Part shown: piece after piece, positions 53,338 through 64,000 of the stretch
Position numbering within the stretch: the stretch's first letter is position 1
How the letters are laid out: each line of letters opens with the position of its first letter
From: Toxorhynchites rutilus septentrionalis
Taxonomy: Eukaryota; Arthropoda; Insecta; Diptera; Culicidae
Length of the DNA stretch: 64,000 nt
NCBI RefSeq assembly: GCF_029784135.1
Contig: NC_073744.1
Location: 19,102,239-19,166,238, forward strand
Direction: 5' to 3'
Position numbers and translations under genes: made by a program
The notes under the pieces: model-generated
What the model was told of the DNA's origin: nothing
Seen by the model: the letters and a program-made list of their open reading frames with translations, nothing else
The model's database searches: none

Positions 53338-56330
53338 CTGGAGGTTGTGGCATGATCGGTGTTCAATGTGGCGCGCGCGTTGCGTATCGTGTGTAGGGGA
53401 GAATGCATTTCATTTGGACCCCACAACGGAAGGGCGGGATGGAATAAATGTGCACATTTTTATGGGTTTTCAAAAAACCCCGGGTGTTCGAGTTCGATGA
53501 GCGGCGAGTTCAGCCAAGTTGGGTTCCGGGTTCAGGTTTCGGGGTGGTGATGGTGTGATAGTTTGAGGAGGGAAGACACACAATGAAGTGAAAACGAAGA
53601 AAAAGAAGAGATAAAAAGAGAAAAAAGAGGACACATTCTAGTAAAAAAAAGTTGTTTCGTTTCTCCTCTCTGCATGAGAGCTGTGAAAATGCTCAGGCAA
53701 TCTTGAAAACGGGAGGAAGGGTTTTGGCTTTTTGACGGTTCGGGCGGTTGGAAGGAAGGTGACCAGGGAAGGGTAACATAGGTGTGTGTGGTATGGTGAC
53801 GGTATTCACCAGACGCACAAAAAGCGAATTTTGTTTTCCGGCTACGGAAACTAAACGAAAAACCGTTTGGCAGTGAAAATAAAATAAATACGGAGAGGAA
53901 TGGGAGAATTCAACCAAAATTTTTGACCAAAAAGCGTGTGCTTTTCCGGGAACTAATTCTTGCCTTTCGATTGCTTCTGGTTTTAATCGGCATATCATAA
54001 CAATAATAATAAATGGTGAAAATGGTGTCGACGGCTGATTCTAACGGTGCTTATGTCAAACAAATTAGGGCATAACAACGATATGTTGTGCGACGGGGGG
54101 TCTCTAAATTTTGCCACGCGAGTGGAAATTGTGCTTTCGAACGATGTGTTTGGGGCTTTCGTGTTCGTATGTGGGAGACGATGGGAAACGGGGACTCTCT
54201 TAACCAAACAGAACTGTGCGCTGGAACTGATAATGTAAATCCTTGTCAAAAAGGAGGTCGGCGATGATGGTGATCTTAATGAGTGAATTAGACGGTAGGT
54301 AAACATTAGGAATTGTGACAGATGACGTGCTACACTAATGATGATGGGGGGGAATGGGTTAGACAAAGGAATTTGACAAACACGAACGAGAGAGGTGGTC
54401 TGTGGTTTGTTTAGATTGGAATATTTTCACGGATGATGTTCACTAGAGTCGTAAGGGAGGAGTGGTTACACTAAACTTTCTTGCTCAATTTAGGTTAGGA
54501 TCGGACAGGGAACGTTGTTTGTGGGCGTGAGCACAGCTTGCGATGAGTGTAGAAAAATCAAAAATCAAAATAAAATTCCTTCCGGAGCGTTGAATCTTAG
54601 CTTGTTTTCGTTTGGTCTCGGGACGGAATTCGTGGATAATGGAGAGAGTGGAAACATTACATATATATTTGTTCGCTAATATTTTCGTGTTGGATAATTT
54701 ATAATAGTGAATGTTCAATATTTTTCCATTGCTAACTAACATAACGGTGGATGGTGTATTGCTGATGCTGTCGTATGGAATTTTCACATGCATTTTGTTT
54801 TTTTTGAAGAGTATGGTTTTGGGCATGCCAGTGAAGCCGCAGGCAATTTTGTTCAAAGAACTGATAGAAACAAACCGATGAAACCGAAATCGAATAAAAT
54901 AAGCTGAAAACACAATCATGTTGAACTCAGAATATCAAATTTCCGGAAGGTAGCAAGCAAGGTTTAACATACCGAAGTAAAGTGAGGGAAATTTCGGGAA
55001 TGGTCGATAATAATAAGAGAAAAAAAACGTATAACGAAGAAACGGGAATTGAAGTCGAACAAACTTATGACAACAATTCAACTAACTAATAACGTTTAAT
55101 AATTAATACTTGTTCAAATTTTGGTGCAAATAAATTAGCGCCCTGACGTTCGCGTTCATTCTTATTAAATTTACTATTTGTCAATTTTGATCTCATTTCG
55201 CAAACTTTCAAAACCGTTGATTAGAATGTCAAAATTTGGCCGATACAGTGATTACCAATGCGTGGCACTTTAGAGTGTAATAATTCTTTTTAGTTGGTTC
55301 AATAAATTTGTCACAAAATACGTACGCCGTGTTGTATCAATATTATATTCTTGGTATCAGTCTTTCGACGGTTACGACGGAAGGGGAGGAGATGATCGGG
55401 AACTGGGGGGCACTTTCATGAACAGCCATATTTTATAACTGTTTTGGTTCCCAGAATTTTCAATTTGTGAGTCGCTCTTTTGGGGCTATTTTTCTAGGCT
55501 CACTGGAAACACGTGTAATGATGACGGGAGGCGGGAAGATGGAGCTGGGACCGGACGGATGGTGAGCTTCTGTCATTTGTATGCGCGCTTGGGACTGTTG
55601 AATGAGTGGGCGTATATGGGAATGTGTGTTGAGCATGGATACATGAGGAGGATTCGAATTCAAACATCGGCGGATGAAAAGCGGCGCAAAATGATGAGCG
55701 ATGAGTATTGTGCGAGATCGGAATGAAATTTCAATTTAAATTTGAAGCGAAATTTATTTCGAAGCGCTGTGCCTTGTTCGTATGATTGTTTTCGTTTTTT
55801 TTTAAATTTTATTTTCATTCAGCCGTGTCCTTTCCGAAGCATTGTAGTTTGATGGTGGTTCTTGGATGCGAGAGGAAGAGATTGTATCGTAAAATGTTAT
55901 GCTCCATCCATTCCATTTAATCCGTATGTTCTGGATATCAATTATCGTCGCTGATGAATGTAACGATAAATAATATCTGTATGCTGGAAGCAAACACAAT
56001 TTGTTTTTCGGGAAAACAATTTTATCTATTCATGTTGTTACACAATTGGTTTACAAAAGGAGGAATGAAAAATTTCTCTCCGAATGTTGGGTAAACTTTT
56101 TCTGCTACCAATTTGTGTTTTATGTCTGCAGCAATTATTGCTTCTCACGCTTGTAAAATATTCTTAAATAGTGTTTATACTCATACAATTTAAGCTATTC
56201 ATTCCGCCTCGTAGTTCGGAAACAGGCGAGCACCTTTTTACAAAACTATCAGTTTAGCAAATGTCACGTTTTGATGAATTTTTTAAACGTTATCAACTTT
56301 GCTTACAAACTTTGAATGTACAGGGTTTTC
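53338..56330 (-). other. Neurexin intron or upstream DNA without named features
   Basis: Three kilobases with few repeats. GGGTGTTCGAGTTCGATGAG at 53481 faintly recalls a SINE B box but without the rest. No coding exon is recognised; the longest frames (144 and 123 codons, minus) show no domain. Mixed A+T-rich and purine-rich tracts (for example 53590-53630) are present. Confidence 0.5.
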
Positions 56331-57136
56331 CATATCGGGTTTCCGAAAGTATACAGCCCTGCGCTGACAACCGTTTGACATAGCTGTTAACCAAAGCGTC
56401 ATATCGTTAGTTGAATGTCTGCCATTTTACAATATGGATCGTTTTAGCATCGCACAACGTGTTAATTTTGTTAAATTATACTATAAAAATGATGAAAAAC
56501 CGGCAAATGTTTTCCGAGCATTACGGACGGATTTTGGTCGTCATGGACGGCCTACAGAGCACATAATCGCTAATGTAGTGCGTTAATTCGAACAAACTGG
56601 ATCCGTAGCGTATATTGTGAAACCTGTGCATCATCGTAATATGCGTTCGGCCGAAAATATTGCTGCTGTTGCTGCCAGTGTGGAGGATGACCCGAATGTT
56701 TCGATTCCAAGGCGTGCTCAGCAATTGGGCTTGTCAAACACATCATCGTGGTGAATTTTGCATTTGGACTTGCACCTACATCCATATAAAGTCCAACTGG
56801 TACAAAAATTAGAGCGTGGTGACCATGGAATGCGTCGGGCATACGTCGATTGGGTGAACGAACAACAGCAGCAAAATGCTGAATTTTCGCATAAAATTTT
56901 CTTCAGCGATGAGGAACATTTCGAGCTCGGTGGCTTTGTGAACACCCAAAATTTCCGTATATGGGGCTCAGAAAATCCACACGTGATTGTTAAGAGGCCA
57001 TTGCATCCGCCAAAAGTCGCTGTTTGGTGCGCATTATGGTCTAGTAGAGTCATCGGGCCGTATTTCTTTGAAAATGAGGACGGCGAGACGGTAACTGTGA
57101 ATGGTGAGCGCTATGGCCGCATGTTAACCGATTTTT
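56330..57136 (+). mobile_element. mariner/Tc1-superfamily element, 3' truncated
   Basis: The left part begins near AGGGTTTTCCATATCGGGTT and contains a transposase reading from ATG 56434. Homology stops at 57136, exactly where the near-palindrome GACGTGGGACTACGTC starts, so the right half and right TIR are missing. Confidence 0.7.
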
Positions 57137-57156
57137 TGACGTGGGACTACGTCTAA
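56434..57156 (+). pseudogene. Transposase pseudogene (IS630-Tc1-mariner type), truncated
   Basis: From ATG 56434: MDRFSIAQRVNFVKLYYKND, then a helix-turn-helix region, a stop near 56584, RSAENIAAVAASVEDDPNVS and IPRRAQQLGLSNTS, a second stop near 56752, and HPYKVQLVQKLERGDHGMRR. The catalytic region holds HKIFFSDEEHFELGGFVN (first Asp), NFRIWGSENPHVI, PKVAVWCALWSSRVIGPYFF and VNGERYGRMLTDFL. This is a common insect mariner-like family that I recognise by these blocks. The second and third catalytic residues are missing because of the truncation. The apparent stop at 57154-57156 lies in foreign DNA. Confidence 0.85.
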
Positions 57157-57409
57157 CCGGAATATATGGAGGGTAAAATGAAAACCTAAACACAGAACAT
57201 GCAGGAAAAAATGAAAGATTTCGAATGCTTATAGCTCGAACATTTCGTACTGGATAAGAGAGATGTTTGCATCAATTGATAGGGAATATTTCTACGCATC
57301 TATCGCAACTAACAAAATGTTGTTTTTCATTAGATAAACAATTGAATAACTGTAAAATATTAGGCGTTATCTAAACGCCCTAACTGCATCGTTTTGATTG
57401 GCCCGATTT

Positions 57410-57915
57410 ACGGTTTCCCTAACACAGCCATCAAAACCAAGCAGCCTTGGGGAAATCGGCATTGCAAATACATGAAAGTAGGGGGACTTTTGTTCTCATC
57501 GAAAAATGTTCCCTAACACAGACTTTAAAACCAAGCAGCGAAATCGGCATTGCAAACACACGAAAGTAGGGGGAGCTTTTGTTCCCACCGAAATGTGTTC
57601 CCTAATAGAGATTTCTAAACCAAGGTGCCTGGAGAAATCGGTATTTCAAATTCATGCAAGTCGGGGGTATTTTTGTTCCGACTGGAATGTGTTTCCCTAA
57701 CACAGACTTCAAATCCATGGAGCGTGGGGAAATCGGCATTGCGAATTCATACAAATCGGGTGTATTTTTGTTCCGATTGAAATGTGTTTCCCTAACACAG
57801 ACTTCAAAACCGAGGTTTCTGGGGAAATCGGCTCTGCAAATAAATGCAAACTGCGAGTACTTTTGTCCTCGCTTGCCTTTGTGCAGAGTGGAATATGTCT
57901 GTCCTAACATGATCT
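57410..57915. repeat. ~95-bp tandem repeat, about 5.5 units
   Basis: Units start at TTCCCTAACACAG near 57413, 57509, 57598, 57693 and 57788; a partial one starts near 57900. Each has ACTTCAAAACCA(AG/TG), a GGGGAAATCGGCATTGCAAA phrase, and TTTTTGTTCCGA. A single stray unit lies at 60168-60225. Reading frames differ between units, so this is not a coding repeat. Confidence 0.88.
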
Positions 57916-58056
57916 TCTAAACTTAGGAACCTGGGAAAATCGTGCAGACACTAGAAGCGAATGAACTTCCCAGTTTCAAGCAAATTCGAGATTCGAGAAG
58001 TAGCAAATTTCGCAAATATTGTTCTCACGAGAACAGGAATGAATCATGCAACTTAT

Positions 58057-58073
58057 CAGACCTTTTCAGGGCC
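58057..58073 (+). promoter_or_regulatory. Possible decayed histone 3' stem-loop
   Basis: AGACCTTTTCAGGGCCACC keeps the TTTC loop, the AGGGCC right arm and the ACC tail typical of histone mRNA ends, but two pairs of the stem are lost. No histone coding sequence is recognised upstream (57961-58056). It could be chance. Confidence 0.3.
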
Positions 58074-58199
58074 ACCAAAATATTTTTTAAAGACTTATTT
58101 TAAAAATTTCGATGTACTATCCATAACCAAAAAAAACGAATTCATTTTATAATTTTTCGATGGAAGTGAGCTTCTGTAAATTCTGTGGCGTGCATGGAT

Positions 58200-58500
58200 T
58201 TATTGGTGATGATGATGATACTTTTTTAGGCTCTGAAGCTTTCTCAGTTCATTAACCTCTAGCCTTTAAAAAAGATCAATTTGGATATCTAAACTAAACA
58301 CTTGGCCTTGAGAAAGGCTCTTTGGAAAGCCTTGCTGTCGCTGCCAACTGGTCGCTAGCAGGGGATTAATGATAAATCGTGAATGACTTATTAGTGGCTT
58401 TTTCCGATCGATAAATTGTTTTCCGTGAAGTCTATCATTACTTCCGGGATGAAAAGGCGTCAAAGTGCAGCGCATTTCAAGCCGAATGGTAATTACTGAC
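58200..58500. other. Unassigned repeat-like DNA
   Basis: TTCTCAGTTCATTAACCTCTAGCCTTT-like text here (58238) recalls TTCTTCAGTTCATTCGTCTC at 43381, and TTGAGAAAGGC appears in both (58308; 43467). No gene. Confidence 0.4.
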
Positions 58501-58544
58501 TTGAAAACAATAGCTTAAGAATTGCTTTGAAAGCAGACTATTGA

Positions 58545-58600
58545 AATCGCACAAATCTGTATATAAGCTGGGGCTCGCTCGGAAACCCATTTAGTTGCGA
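58545..58600 (+). promoter_or_regulatory. TATA/initiator module
   Basis: GTATATAAGCTGGGGCTCGC, then GGAAACCCATTTAGTTGCG. TATATAA (58560-58566) lies about 30 bases before TTAGTTG. Similar modules are at 60088 and (minus) 6689-6760. TATTGAAATCGCACAAATC precedes it, as TATTGAAATCACACCAATC precedes the copy at 60088. No ORF follows. Confidence 0.45.
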
Positions 58601-59499
58601 ATGTGAAGCGAGTGTAGAATGCTTTCGCTCGCTCACCAATGCATCAATCACCAATGCCCTTCTCTCTCAATAGCATTTCTTTTCTGCAACCGGACTGAAC
58701 GGAGGCTATAGCGAAAAAACCAAGTATCGATGATAATAAGGAGCAACAGTGCCAATTTTGAATGTTCACGAAAGCTTTGCGTACATTGGTGCGGATGCTC
58801 ACATGGGTTCTGTACATCGTCGGATTTCATACCGTTAGGTGTAGAGTTTGAGTCACACGTAAAGGTTGTTGATTTTATACGTGACAAAGATATATAATGG
58901 TGATCGTTGAACAAATATAAACTCGTGTGTGAAGGCAGTAAATCTCTAGAAGAAGAGATACATACTGACAATGAGAATACACATCTCGTGTATTTTCACA
59001 CGAGAACAAGAAACAAATATTTTTCAACCATCTTCAGTTGCTTCTACAAAGCCAACCATCGATCCGTTTAAGAACCACCAGTCAGTTTGAAAGAGTCGAA
59101 TTTTATGTTCTTCCTTGTATCAATTATAATTCAACACTTATACTCATCCACTCACACACTTTCAAAATATCCATTCATTCAGTGTGATTTGATTCAGACG
59201 CAACTTGAAACAAATCATTACAAAGCCAACGGTAGTTCTACGTCCATCTTGCGGTTATATCACAGATATAACCCACCTCTAGTATTCTGTTGTTGTTCTG
59301 AGTGATAGTTGGTGAGTAATCAACAGCACATGTTAATTCTGAGCGTTAATTTGAAAATCTACTCAAATTGGCGTTCTATTGCATCGCTAATCTTTCACGC
59401 CCTCTGTGAAAGCATTCATTCATCGGTCCTTGTCAGTGCTGATAAATGTTTGTAGTAAAGAGTTGAATTTCTATAATGTTTATTTCTCGTCGTTTCTAA

Positions 59500-59670
59500 A
59501 ATCGTAGTTCTACGTTAACGTTGCGGACATACTCTGGACATCACCCTTTTGACGTAGGACTACGTCTTTCATTTCTATACTGGGGTGTAAGTTCAAAGTT
59601 TCGAAAACGAAAGCTTTACGCCGGAGATCGAGATTTTGAGCGTTAATAGCTTAATAGTTAATAGCGATAG
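59500..59670. repeat. Palindrome-ended dispersed repeat, left part
   Basis: CTTTTGACGTAGGACTACGT (59548) and CTTTCATTTCTATACTGGGG, then TCGAAAACGAAAGC and GAGCGTTAATAGC, are the mirror of 6870-6976. The SINE at 59671 is inserted in it; the repeat resumes at about 59948 (CTAAACAACTGAACGAAATG) and runs past the TATA module at 60088. Confidence 0.75.
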
Positions 59671-59947
59671 TGCTCCCTTGGCCGAGTGGTTAGCGTCATA
59701 ACTAACATGCCGGGTGTTCGGGTTCGATTCCCGTTCTGGTCGGGGGAATTTTTTGTCAAAGAAATTTCCTCCGACTTGCACTGTGATCACGCGTATTCTA
59801 GAGCTTGCCACTCAGAATGCATTCAAGGCGTGTTATTTGGCATAGAAATCTCAACTAAGTACTAATAAAAATGACGCAAGTAATACTACGTTGAGACGGC
59901 GAAGTTCCTCTAGGAACGTTAGTGCCATTGAAGAAGAAGAAGAAGAA
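59671..59947 (+). mobile_element. tRNA-derived SINE (plus strand)
   Basis: Almost identical to the copy at 38792: GTGCTCCCTTGGCCGAGTGG, GGGTTCGATTCCC and a GAA tail. It interrupts a repeat whose unbroken, inverted form is at 6830-6900, which fixes its borders. A clean target duplication is not obvious. Confidence 0.88.
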
Positions 59948-60067
59948 ACTCCTAAACAACTGAACGAAATGGTATGATAAACATTTCATTCGAAAGATAA
60001 AATGTCTACGCCTAATATGCTTGTTACATTTTGATCCAAAAACTTAACATTGCTTTCAAAACAGGCT

Positions 60068-60123
60068 ATTGAAATCACACCAATCGGTATATAAGCGAGT
60101 GCCGCTCGGAAATCCACTCAGTT
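60068..60123 (+). promoter_or_regulatory. TATA/initiator module
   Basis: CACCAATCGGTATATAAGCG, then AGTGCCGCTCGGAAATCCAC and TCAGTT. TATATAA at 60088-60094, initiator A at 60120. It is the best preserved of the plus-strand copies, and the minus copy at 6689-6760 is nearly identical. Downstream comes a stray unit of the 95-bp repeat, not a gene. Confidence 0.5.
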
Positions 60124-60225
60124 ATGATTGCGCAACGATTGAGGTACGATCACTGGAATGGATGGATATTTCCCTAACACAGACTTCAAAACCATGGAGC
60201 CTGTGGAAATCGGCATAGCAAATTA

Positions 60226-61330
60226 GAAGCAAGCAGCGGGAACTGTTGCGCTTGTTTGCGTTTTTGCATCCTGGACCGTTTAAAAAAAGAGGTGGTATTG
60301 AAAGTCGCATAGGAGACCATAACAGTCACGTTTACCATTGCACCTCCGACGCCAACAACTGATTATTCATGTGGGCTTACTACACAACTTTGCACTTCGC
60401 CATTTTCATTTGTATCAAAGGTTGCATTTTGAATACAACAGCAAATCTTTCATTCGAATATTAACTGCCCGAATAAATGAATGTTACAATCCACTTAGAA
60501 AACGACGATTGAAAACTTCGCTGCAATGTCAAAAATGAGACGAATGAACGTTAAGCGAAAGTGTTAACGTTAAGCGTAGGGGAGGATAGGGTAAAACGTC
60601 CATTTAAAGCAAAAGGAGATGAAAAATGTATTTTACTACATATTTCAACATTTCTTCCCTTTACAACATAGCCACATTTGTTTTCTTTGTAATGAAATAA
60701 ACTAAAGTGATAACGACCAACAAAAAATAACGAGAATTCTAAACGCATTCGTATTACGCCATTCCGAAAAACGAGGTAAGACGCCCTTATGCGTGTCCAA
60801 AATGCACCACAACGGGTCAAAATGTCAAACGACATCTCGTTTCTTTTGGATAATTCTTGATTCACTGTTTCTAACTTCCGTTTTCGATATATTTCTGCCA
60901 GTTAGAATCGTCAGATGGCATCAAGTTTTTGAGGCATTTTTGTTGTCGAACATCGAAAGCGCCGAAGAATTTTGAATGCAATATTTTTGTTTACAAACGT
61001 ATTGTTATGTGCCGCTGCTTACAAATATATTGCTACGTGCCGCTATTCACAAATATGTTGCCAGACTTTTGGCTTTTATATTGATTTTGATATTTGTATT
61101 ATTCGTAGAAGGATTTCAGTAGTCAGTCATTAAAATAATTTTTGCTCGTTCTGGTTTTCATTACATAATACATGAAAAGATATAAGAAAATGGTTTTACC
61201 CTTTTCAGAAATCATCTACGCATAAAACAATTGCAGTAAATATCTTAATGATTTGACAAACACTGACACTGACTAACTCTTTTTTAACCTACTAACGACC
61301 AAGCTGTAAATTTTTTTTTTAACAAAAGCC
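60226..61330. other. Unassigned DNA
   Basis: No gene recognised. GGGGAGGATAGGGTAAAACG at 60580 has the look of a mosquito MITE end, but its partner is not found. CGTATTGTTATGTGCCGCTG and TATTGCTACGTGCCGCTATT (61000-61045) form a short direct repeat. Confidence 0.4.
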
Positions 61331-62000
61331 ATTGATGTGATTGTAACATGCTGCTCACTCTCAGCTCTCTAGAGCACTGAGAGCACAAGGCAGACAATCG
61401 GATATCCCCGTCCGGGATATCTTAGGTAGCCGTGATCCTGATCTTCTGCTTCATCTATACCTGTTCCTCAGAAACGCCGATGTCAACGTTTAATGATGTT
61501 TCCTTCGTTGTGTCCCTGTTTCATATCCCTCCTATCCGATCTATAAACTTTTACTTAGTCGCGGCAATACATACACACACTCTTTACAGATACACGGGCC
61601 AAAGGTTGTGCAGTCCACTGATGATTCAACAAGAGCCAAAGGTTGTACCGCTCATGACAACTCTACACGAGCTGATGATTGCGCCGGCTAGTGACCATTC
61701 TATCCTGGATTCCTCGAGTCGAGAAAGACGCACCACGCTAGATATGGGGTACAGACTAGGGGGGCGTTGCTGATTAATGGTCAGCTGCATCCCAATAGGA
61801 AGTATCCCGTGTCGGGCACACGTACAGAGCATTGGAGACAGCAACATCCCAATTACGAGAACACTTGTAATACTAACCTCGAGCCGACCGCGAGTAATCG
61901 GTTAAATATTACTAACATTGATAATAAGAAAAATTGTCAAAATATTCAACTCCGGCCCCGTCAGGCTAACGCCATATGAGCCTTGATAAAAATATATATT
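61330..62000 (+). repeat. Possible LINE 3' tail
   Basis: A G+C-richer block without a long frame that ends CGTCAGGCTAACGCCATATG, then AGCC and TTGATAAAAATATATATTTT. The shift in composition and the A-rich ending resemble the 3' UTR of a non-LTR retrotransposon, but no reverse-transcriptase coding sequence is present. Low certainty. Confidence 0.3.
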
Positions 62001-64000
62001 TTGGAAAATTGATGTAATTTTGAAGAAATCCCAATCTTCAGGAATTATTTTTGTTCCGTTCTTCCATTTCCCGGAAAAATACAATAAATCAAAAAAGGGC
62101 CAAACAAAAACATTGGTCAAAACCTACATTTTTGTTTTTGTAGGAGGTTTAATCCAATGGTTCTTTTCCTACATCACAATGCGTGATCTTTTATCAAAGT
62201 AATATTGTAGAAACGTTTACAAATTTTTAAATTTCGTAAGGTTGTGGTTTTTGTTAGGTTATGTGAGGTTATGTAATTTCCGCACATAGTTGCTTTAAAC
62301 CGATTTTAATGCCTAATAAAGTGATACAAGTTTCAATGAAATTGACAGTAGGTGGTAGCTAATAGACTAAATTATCATTTGATGTCAAAACCTTACCATT
62401 TGGTTGCTTTCCAAAGCTTTGAAAAATTATCGAGGTTGCTGTTCGTTTTTTCGAACGCTTGACATAAAACTGGCAGATACAAACAAATTAAAACATCAAC
62501 CGTGGGGTGAAGGTTAAATACGCTGGAGTAGTAAACCTTTTTTGGTGCCCCGAAATATGTCGCCATTGAGCCGTGGCTGTCGATAGAGTCTTCCCATTCA
62601 AAGTTTGCTTGCAAACCGTATAAATATCAACGATTTTTGCGCAGCGCTGGGAAAAGTCATGAATAACAATGTGGTCAGCATGAAGGCGGTGGAGAACCAC
62701 CTAAACCCCTTTTTCATTCGAAGGCAAAGCCACATTGTCATCGTGGGTTGTTGGTTCCATTTTTGTTTTATCTTACCTCGGGCAGCTGATGGAAAAAAAG
62801 CAAATTTGCCCAACGCAAAATCGTCGCAGAATCTCATTTTGCAGTAAGAAGGGTGGTCTCATTATGACATATGCCTTCAAAAAAAAAAAAAGGTTGCCCA
62901 CCACATCTAAAGCCTTTCTGGTTATTCTTTTGTTTCGCGCTGTCACCTGATATAATGGGCACATTTTCCGATCGAACAGACATTTAAGAAGCTGATACGA
63001 TGCGAAGCCATGGAAATTATGTCGTTTAGAAATATCCCATTAACACATTAATACAAAGCGGCGTGAGCTTCGGCATGATTTTCATTTCGCCATTCGTGGG
63101 TCACAATTTCGGTTGGAACTTATTCACGGATTGATTGAGAAAAATGGTTATTCCACGGCAATGTGCCGCACGGCCCGCGCGTATCATGCGTATCCAATAC
63201 AATTTTATTTTTTGCCTGTATCCTGGGAAGAAGGCGGTTGAAAGTGGGCAAATAAAAGCGCGATGTAATAGCCGCACCACAAAAAAGGGCCTAACTTATT
63301 TTTTTCTTGCCGTTTAGTGGTCCACACGTTCGAAGCCCGAACGGCGGTCCACCCTTGAATGTTCAATGGCCTGCAAAAGAGATGGTAAATTGGAGCAAAT
63401 AATAACACGATAGAATCTTGTTAAATGAAATTAGCAGAGAATTGCTTTTGAGAATCTTTTTATTGGGGGGCGCGCGCACTCTTGAGGAAACGAAATTTAT
63501 GTCGATGGCAACACTGTGTGTGAAATTTGGGTTGGCGCGAGTCAAAGCAACCCATAATCTGTGCTTGAACAATAATGGAAAATCCAATCCGTTGTTTTTG
63601 TATCTCTCCCTCTCGTTGAATAAGGTTGAAGAAAATTTGGAGGCGAAAGGCATGGTGTGCATTTATCGCAGTCATCGCATGGCTGAACGAACCAACAAAC
63701 AAATATTACAATTATTCCATTCCTCCGCGGCCGAGGACAATAAAAGGATTTACTAGACCAATAATTGTCAAAGTGTCATTAAAATGATCACATGACCATT
63801 CAATGACAATATATCAACAGTGTACACACTAATTTTCATGCTCTTTGATTCGGTGTAAATTTCTCCACTGACAAGCGTTTCAGCCCTTCGAAGACGATTT
63901 AATCTAGTGAAATATTGCATGTAAATGTAAATGTGATGTGGGTTTGTGGTTTTTATTTTAACAAAATGAGATGATTATTTTGCGCGATTCTTTCATCGAC
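62001..64000. other. Low-repeat DNA without recognised genes
   Basis: Two kilobases with no repeat copy elsewhere in the window and no recognised ORF (longest frame 112 codons at 63418-63756, no domain). A homopurine run is at 62878-62891. It may be neurexin intron or upstream DNA; nothing more can be said from sequence alone. Confidence 0.4.

Noticed and set aside
61432..61773. 113-codon plus-strand frame
   Set aside because: No domain; it sits in a block that looks like a LINE 3' UTR.

Overview
This window is eukaryotic. It reads as a large-genome culicine mosquito, most likely Aedes (inferred from content, not from a database match). Reasons: a neurexin gene with kilobase-scale introns; dispersed histone H3 pseudogenes that still carry the animal histone mRNA 3' stem-loop; tRNA-derived SINEs with a (GAA)n tail; DD37E Tc1-like elements; BEL/Pao and other LTR elements; and many A+T-rich MITEs nested in one another.

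Three host genes are supported. (1) At 9740-10242 (+) is the last coding exon of a Thr/Pro-rich, mucin-like protein whose upstream exons lie outside the window. (2) At 19146-19865 (+) is a compact three-exon gene for a ZCRB1 / U11-U12 31K-like protein (RRM plus CCHC knuckle) of the minor spliceosome. (3) On the minus strand, from 53337 down to 36622, are the last seven recognisable coding exons of neurexin: end of LNS4, LNS5, EGF, LNS6, a Thr/Gly-rich stalk, the transmembrane helix and a long tail ending in a PDZ ligand. About 4 kb of A+T-rich, nearly repeat-free DNA (32540-36621) follows and is the likely 3' UTR. ZCRB1 and neurexin converge. No operon-like relation is seen.

Region by region. 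1-9567: a decayed BEL/Pao retrotransposon (5' LTR cut by the window edge, gag, pol, 3' LTR). It is split by about 5.7 kb of composite insert holding three histone H3 pseudogenes (two in a long head-to-head inverted repeat), a pogo-type MITE and a PIF/Harbinger deletion derivative. 9568-10842: the Thr/Pro exon and its flank. 10843-18794: a fold-back MITE split by about 7.6 kb of nested elements (LINE remnant, 4.3-kb Harbinger-like element, DD37E Tc1, solo LTR, SINE, mariner fragment, second Harbinger copy). 18795-20787: ZCRB1 and two pogo-type MITEs. 20788-32350: a second nest (palindrome-ended repeat, hAT element with a GAGCTG minisatellite, hAT MITE, 118-bp tandem repeat, second large Harbinger-like element with another DD37E copy, fold-back MITE). 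32540-53337: neurexin 3' half with repeat-loaded introns. 53338-64000: further neurexin intron or upstream DNA with a truncated mariner-type element, a 95-bp tandem repeat, TATA/initiator modules, a SINE and a LINE-tail-like block.

Most of the sequence is layered transposable elements. Several layers can be ordered because target-site duplications and paralogous empty sites occur within the window itself.
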